From Pseudomonas frederiksbergensis (GTDB taxonomy: Bacteria; Pseudomonadota; Gammaproteobacteria; Pseudomonadales; Pseudomonadaceae), in the NCBI RefSeq assembly GCF_003732665.1, contig NZ_MOBP01000021.1, forward strand, positions 237,976-301,975: a DNA stretch of 64,000 bases, read 5' to 3'. Shown here one piece after another: positions 60,409-64,000 of the stretch. Each line of letters starts with the position of its first letter. Position 1 is the stretch's first letter. The position numbers and the translations under genes are program-made. Below the pieces are notes generated by a model. It saw only the letters and a list, made by a program, of their open reading frames with translations. It did not search any database and had not been told where the DNA came from.

Positions 60409-61650
60409 TTACCGCTTGGCCAATTCCATAATCATCCGCGACAACAGATAAATCCTCGGCGCCACGCTTTCCACTTCCGCGTATTCCTCCGGCGTATGGA
60501 TGTTGCCGCCGACAATCCCGAAGCCATCCAGCGTCGGTGTACCTACACCAGCCGAGAGACTGGCATCCGCTGCCCCGCCGCTGCCTTCTTCGGTCAACTT
60601 GCGGCCAATTTCGCCGTAAATGCCCTGGGCCATGGCCATCAGGCGATCCGATTCCGGCGTCTGCGGCATCGGTGGCAACCCCCGTTGCAGGGTGGTGGTG
60701 ACTTCGGTGTCCGGGATCAATTTATCCTGAGAGACCCGTGCCAAATCCTTCTCGATCCGGTCGAACTCTTCCGGCACGGCGGCGCGTACGTCGGCCTTGG
60801 CGGTGGCCTGGTCCGGGATCACGTTGGTGCGATCGCCGGCCTTGAGCACCGTGAAGTTGATGGTGGTTTTCTTCGCTTCATCACCGAGTTTGCCCAATTG
60901 CAGAATCTGGTGCGCCGCTTCCATTGCGGCATTGCGCCCCAGTTCCGGGGCGACGCCGGCGTGGGCGGCCTTGCCCTTCACTTCGACCACCGCCGTGGCG
61001 CTGCCCTTGCGCCACACCACCAGCCCATCGGCCGGGCGGCCAGGCTCGAGGTTGAGGGTCACATCGTGGGCCTTGGCGGTTTTCTTGATCAGGTCGGTGG
61101 CAACGTCCGAGCCGGATTCTTCGCTGGCATCCAGCAAGAAGGTGATTTGCGCGTAATCCTTGAAATCGAGGTTTTTCAGGACTTTCAGCGCGTAGATCCC
61201 GGCGACGATACCGCCCTTGTCGTCCATCACGCCCGGCCCGTAGGCGCGACCGTCCTTGATGTGGAACGGGCGCTCGGTGGCCGAGCCTTCCTTGAACACC
61301 GTGTCCATGTGCGCCATCAGCAGGATTTTCGCTTTGCCGGTGCCTTTGAGGGTGGCGATCACGTGGCTGCTTTTATCCGGAGTGTTGGGCACCAGCTCGA
61401 TGCTGAAACCGAGTTTTTTCAACTCATCGACGGCAATGTCGCGCACCTGGGTCAGTCCCGGTTCATAGCCGGAACCGGAATCGATGTTGACCAGTTTCTC
61501 CAGCAGTTTCAGCGCATCGGCCTTGTATTGCTCGGAATCGGCGAGCACTTGTTTGTGCGGTTCGGCGAAGGCTGCGGGAGCGAAAGCGCCGAGGGCGAAA
61601 GTCAGGGCCAGACTGGTGGCCAGCGGGGAGCGAGAGAGTTTGAACGTCAT
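60409..61650 (-). CDS. M20-family peptidase, glutamate carboxypeptidase-like (CPG2-type)
   Basis: 413-aa exported zinc exopeptidase; signal peptide LATSLALTFALGAFAPAAFA. Two-zinc ligands are visible: LLMAHMDTV (His), PGVMDDKGGIVAG (Asp), DASEESGSD (Glu pair), and the late GGNIHTPEEYAE (His). Length and order match carboxypeptidase G2, which removes C-terminal glutamate from folates. Acts in the periplasm. ATG 61650. Confidence 0.88.
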   Translation of the reverse strand: MTFKLSRSPLATSLALTFALGAFAPAAFAEPHKQVLADSEQYKADALKLLEKLVNIDSGSGYEPGLTQVRDIAVDELKKLGFSIELVPNTPDKSSHVIATLKGTGKAKILLMAHMDTVFKEGSATERPFHIKDGRAYGPGVMDDKGGIVAGIYALKVLKNLDFKDYAQITFLLDASEESGSDVATDLIKKTAKAHDVTLNLEPGRPADGLVVWRKGSATAVVEVKGKAAHAGVAPELGRNAAMEAAHQILQLGKLGDEAKKTTINFTVLKAGDRTNVIPDQATAKADVRAAVPEEFDRIEKDLARVSQDKLIPDTEVTTTLQRGLPPMPQTPESDRLMAMAQGIYGEIGRKLTEEGSGGAADASLSAGVGTPTLDGFGIVGGNIHTPEEYAEVESVAPRIYLLSRMIMELAKR

Positions 61651-61755
61651 GAATCGATCCTTGTTTCTTGTCGGGGAGTGATTGAACCCTACCTCAGTGC
61701 GGGGCTGGGCTCTATACCGGATGCGACATTGGGCGTTCGGCTTTGGACCGAGGTG

Positions 61756-62058
61756 CGGCCATCGCGAGCGAGCTCGCTCCCACAAGGGTCCGGGTTGACT
61801 ACAGAATTTGTGGGCAACACAGATCTACTGTGGGAGCGGGCTTGCTCGCGAAGGCGGAGTGTCAGTCGACATCGATGTTGGATGTGACGGCCTCTTCGCG
61901 AGCAAGCCCGCTCCCACAAGGGGCCGGGTTGACCACTGAACTTGTGGGCAACACAGATCCAGTGTGGGAGCGGGCTTGCTCGCGAAAGCGGAGTGTCAGT
62001 CGACATGGATGCTGGATGTGACGGCCCCTTCGCGAGCAAGCCCGCTCCCACAAGGGGA
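61756..62058. repeat. REPIN array (REP units in tandem)
   Basis: Three stretches of inverted REP pairs fill most of the 423-base gap between the peptidase and the diguanylate cyclase genes. A duplicated block of about 135 bases (GCGGAGTGTCAGTCGACAT at 61853 and 61988) shows tandem growth. Nothing else was recognised in the gap. Confidence 0.9.
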
Positions 62059-62073
62059 AATGAGTTGAGTCAG

Positions 62074-63147
62074 TCAGACCGAGTCGAGTAGCTCGTGGCG
62101 GGGTTTGCCGTCGCGGCTGCAGATGACGCGGTTGCGGCCGGTGGTCTTGGCTTCGTAGAGCGCCTGGTCGGCGTCGTTCAGCCATAGGGTCGCCTCGGTG
62201 TGCGCCGGGTTGAACGCGGCCAGGCCGATGCTCAGGCTGACTTTCAGCGCCGGGCTCTGTTCGTAGCCGAGGGTAGCGAAGCGATCGCGCAAGGCATCCA
62301 TGGCCGCGGCGGCGCGGTCGAGGGGCAGGTCCGGGAGGATCACGCAGAATTCGTCGCCGCCATAGCGCCCGGCGACATCCGCCGCCCGCAGGTTTTGCTT
62401 GAGCATTTTGCTCAGTTGGCGCAACACGATATCCCCGGCGACGTGGCCATAGGTGTCGTTGATGGTTTTGAAGTGGTCGATGTCGATCAGCGCAATGGCC
62501 CCGCCCTGGTTCTGCCGCTGGCAGCGCTGGAATTCGATTTCCAGTTGATCCTTCCAGGCGCCATGGTTGAGCAGGCCAGTGAGGCTGTCGGTGCGGCTCA
62601 GGGCCAGCAATTCACGTTTTTGTCGGCCGAGGGTAATGGCCTGGCGAAAGCAGATCCAGCCCAGCGCCAGCGGGTACAGGCACAACAAAGGTAAGCAGGC
62701 GTAGAGCTGCAACGGACTGGTGTGGGGGATAAACGCGGGGGTGAAAATCAGCAGGCCGACGCCAACCCCGAGGATTTGCGCCACCGTGCCGGCCAGAAGA
62801 AAACGCAAGCCGCCAATGGCCACATTGTTCATCGCCATCATCGAAATGGTGGTGGCGCTGGGCAAGGGGTTGAACTGCATGGCCGCGACCCAGACGCCGC
62901 CGAGAAAGGCGTCCACCAGCAGGTTACGGTGTTCAGCGTGGTACGGAAGTGTGGCGCGGCGGGCCCATTGGTAGGCCAGATGCGGCCAGACAATGGCATT
63001 GAACAGCATCACGCCCCAGACCCACGGCGCCGGATCGAGCGGGTACATCGCCGCGCTTACACACATCAATCCCAGGGCCAAACCCAAGGTGCGCGACGTG
63101 TATAGCCTCCTGGCCAGTGAAAGTCCCTTTCCTCCCGTTTTTGCCAT
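62074..63147 (-). CDS. MASE2-GGDEF diguanylate cyclase
   Basis: 357-aa membrane enzyme that makes cyclic-di-GMP. The N-terminal ~175 residues hold about five helices of MASE2 type (FNAIVWPHLAYQWARRA, RNLLVDAFLGGVWVA). The C-terminal GGDEF domain has an intact active site RYGGDEFCVIL and, five residues before it, an inhibitory RAAD site. Similar to the AdrA/DgcC class. ATG 63147 has AGAGG upstream. Confidence 0.92.
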   Translation of the reverse strand: MAKTGGKGLSLARRLYTSRTLGLALGLMCVSAAMYPLDPAPWVWGVMLFNAIVWPHLAYQWARRATLPYHAEHRNLLVDAFLGGVWVAAMQFNPLPSATTISMMAMNNVAIGGLRFLLAGTVAQILGVGVGLLIFTPAFIPHTSPLQLYACLPLLCLYPLALGWICFRQAITLGRQKRELLALSRTDSLTGLLNHGAWKDQLEIEFQRCQRQNQGGAIALIDIDHFKTINDTYGHVAGDIVLRQLSKMLKQNLRAADVAGRYGGDEFCVILPDLPLDRAAAAMDALRDRFATLGYEQSPALKVSLSIGLAAFNPAHTEATLWLNDADQALYEAKTTGRNRVICSRDGKPRHELLDSV

Positions 63148-63281
63148 AGAGGCCTCTACCACTGAACGGAATCTGATTACACCGGGGGTTGCGGGTGTGA
63201 ACGGAGTCTATCAGGGCAACGTCAAATAGCCATCACCGGCTGGCGGTGAATACCCGGACATTTGTTTAAACCCCACAACCC

Positions 63282-63374
63282 TGTGGGAGCGGGCTTGCTC
63301 GCGAAGGCGTAGTGTCAGCCAACCTCTATGTTGAATGTGACGGCTCCTTCGCGGGCAAGCCGCGCTCCTACAAA
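63282..63374. repeat. REPIN
   Basis: Inverted pair TGTGGGAGCGGGCTTGCTCG / CGGGCAAGCCGCGCTCCTAC between the cyclase and monooxygenase genes. Confidence 0.88.
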
Positions 63375-63446
63375 AGCGGCGGCATCGACTGACAGATTGG
63401 CTATACATGAAGGGAGCGTTTGATAAACAACGACAACAGGAGGCCC

Positions 63447-64000
63447 ATGCAAACCTTTCAGGTATTGATCATCGGCAGCGGTTTTGGCGGCCAGTGTGCG
63501 GCGATCAATTTGCTCAAGGCCGGCATCAGCGATTTTCGCCTGCTGGAACGGCGGGACTTTTTCGGCGGCACCTGGTGCCAGAACACCTACCCCGGTGCGG
63601 CCGTCGACGTGCCCTCGCCGCTGTATTCGCTGTCCTTCGCGCCGTACCAGTGGACGCAGATGTTCGCCGAACAGGCCGAACTGCACCGCTACACCCAGTA
63701 CGTGGTGGAGCACTTCGGCTTGCGCGACAAAGTGCAACTGGACACCAACGTCGAAGGCATTGAATGGGACGAGGCCAACAAACGCTGGGCCGTGCACACC
63801 GCCAGCAAAGGCACGTTCTACGCGCAGTTCCTGATCAACGCCACGGGGCCGCTGAGCCAACCGGTGGTCCCACACTTCGACGGCCAGGATCGCTTCCAGG
63901 GCAAAACCTTTCACACCAACAATTGGGATCATTCCTACGACTACAGCGGCAAACGGGTCGCGATCATCGGCAGCGGCGCCAGTGCGGCCCAGGTGATCCC
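63447..64000 (+). CDS. Baeyer-Villiger-type flavin monooxygenase (N-terminal part, cut by window edge)
   Basis: First ~184 residues of a class B flavoprotein monooxygenase; the frame is open at the window end. FAD loop VLIIGSGFGGQCAAINLL (residues 6-23), GGTWCQNTYPGAAVDVPSPLY, then the fingerprint FQGKTFHTNNWDHSYD (FxGxxxHxxxW), and the NADPH loop VAIIGSGASAAQVI. It would insert oxygen into ketones or oxidise heteroatoms using NADPH. Strong ribosome site ACAGGAGG before ATG 63447. Confidence 0.9.
   Translation, partial: MQTFQVLIIGSGFGGQCAAINLLKAGISDFRLLERRDFFGGTWCQNTYPGAAVDVPSPLYSLSFAPYQWTQMFAEQAELHRYTQYVVEHFGLRDKVQLDTNVEGIEWDEANKRWAVHTASKGTFYAQFLINATGPLSQPVVPHFDGQDRFQGKTFHTNNWDHSYDYSGKRVAIIGSGASAAQVI

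Noticed and set aside
1..64000. tRNA, rRNA, insertion sequence or prophage genes
   Set aside because: None of the characteristic sequences or transposase/integrase motifs were seen on reading both strands.

Overview
The window is a high-GC chromosomal stretch from a Pseudomonas, most likely the P. fluorescens group. Supporting signs are dense REP/REPIN palindromes (core CGCGAGCAAGCCCGCTCCCA and variants), gene sets typical of the genus (mqo, pcs, mntH, aruF/aruG, dhcR-dhcAB-atoB, DUF2388, DUF2790, ftrA next to a rhodanese), and short intergenic gaps with strong Shine-Dalgarno sites. No tRNA, rRNA, CRISPR array, integrase or insertion sequence was seen. Two genes are cut by the window edges: katG at the left and a flavin monooxygenase at the right.

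Layout. 1-6062: katG (partial), a zinc alcohol dehydrogenase, an orphan 193-aa gene, malate:quinone oxidoreductase and a nucleotidyltransferase-like protein. 6183-19695: mostly small housekeeping or unknown genes (LprI-like, a three-gene DUF72 operon, an NTF2-like protein, a PL7 alginate lyase, a chemoreceptor, lipoproteins, a saccharopine-dehydrogenase-like enzyme, a TerB-like protein, phosphatidylcholine synthase, DUF488, GNAT). 19808-22121: methyltransferase and DUF4242 operon opposite an AraC regulator. 22126-28261: a probable metal/thiol-stress locus made of dipZ with two small exported cysteine proteins, a two-component system, and a three-gene RiPP operon of the bufferin/oxazolin type (DUF2063, DUF692, and a 67-aa precursor with two GKCG motifs). 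A GATACAC-type motif occurs twice between the dipZ operon and the regulator gene and once upstream of the RiPP precursor, which ties these units into one predicted regulon.

28718-30732: a methyltransferase and a sirtuin. 31009-34385: an AT-rich island carrying an AAA+ ATPase and a subtilisin-like protease, matching the IetAS architecture known as a plasmid toxin-antitoxin pair and as a phage-defence system. The protease gene appears split by a one-base frameshift, and a diverged fragment of the sirtuin 3' end marks the left edge of the island.

34548-38282: the dehydrocarnitine CoA-transferase cluster (dhcR, dhcA, dhcB, atoB). 38491-51486: an F420-reductase-like oxidoreductase, a LysR regulator, mntH, DUF3833 and chalcone-isomerase-like genes, membrane and exported proteins, an esterase, an AstE-like peptidase, an amino-acid binding protein, a glutamine amidotransferase, rhodanese plus ftrA, and cobF with a histidine phosphatase. 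51895-60141: one long co-directional group (RpiR regulator, isochorismatase-like hydrolase, glutamine-synthetase-like ligase, N-formylglutamate amidohydrolase-like enzyme, APC permease, two arginine-succinyltransferase-like proteins, oxaloacetate decarboxylase) that looks like a catabolic cluster for an amino-acid derivative. 60409-64000: CPG2-like peptidase, MASE2-GGDEF diguanylate cyclase, and the start of a Baeyer-Villiger-type monooxygenase.
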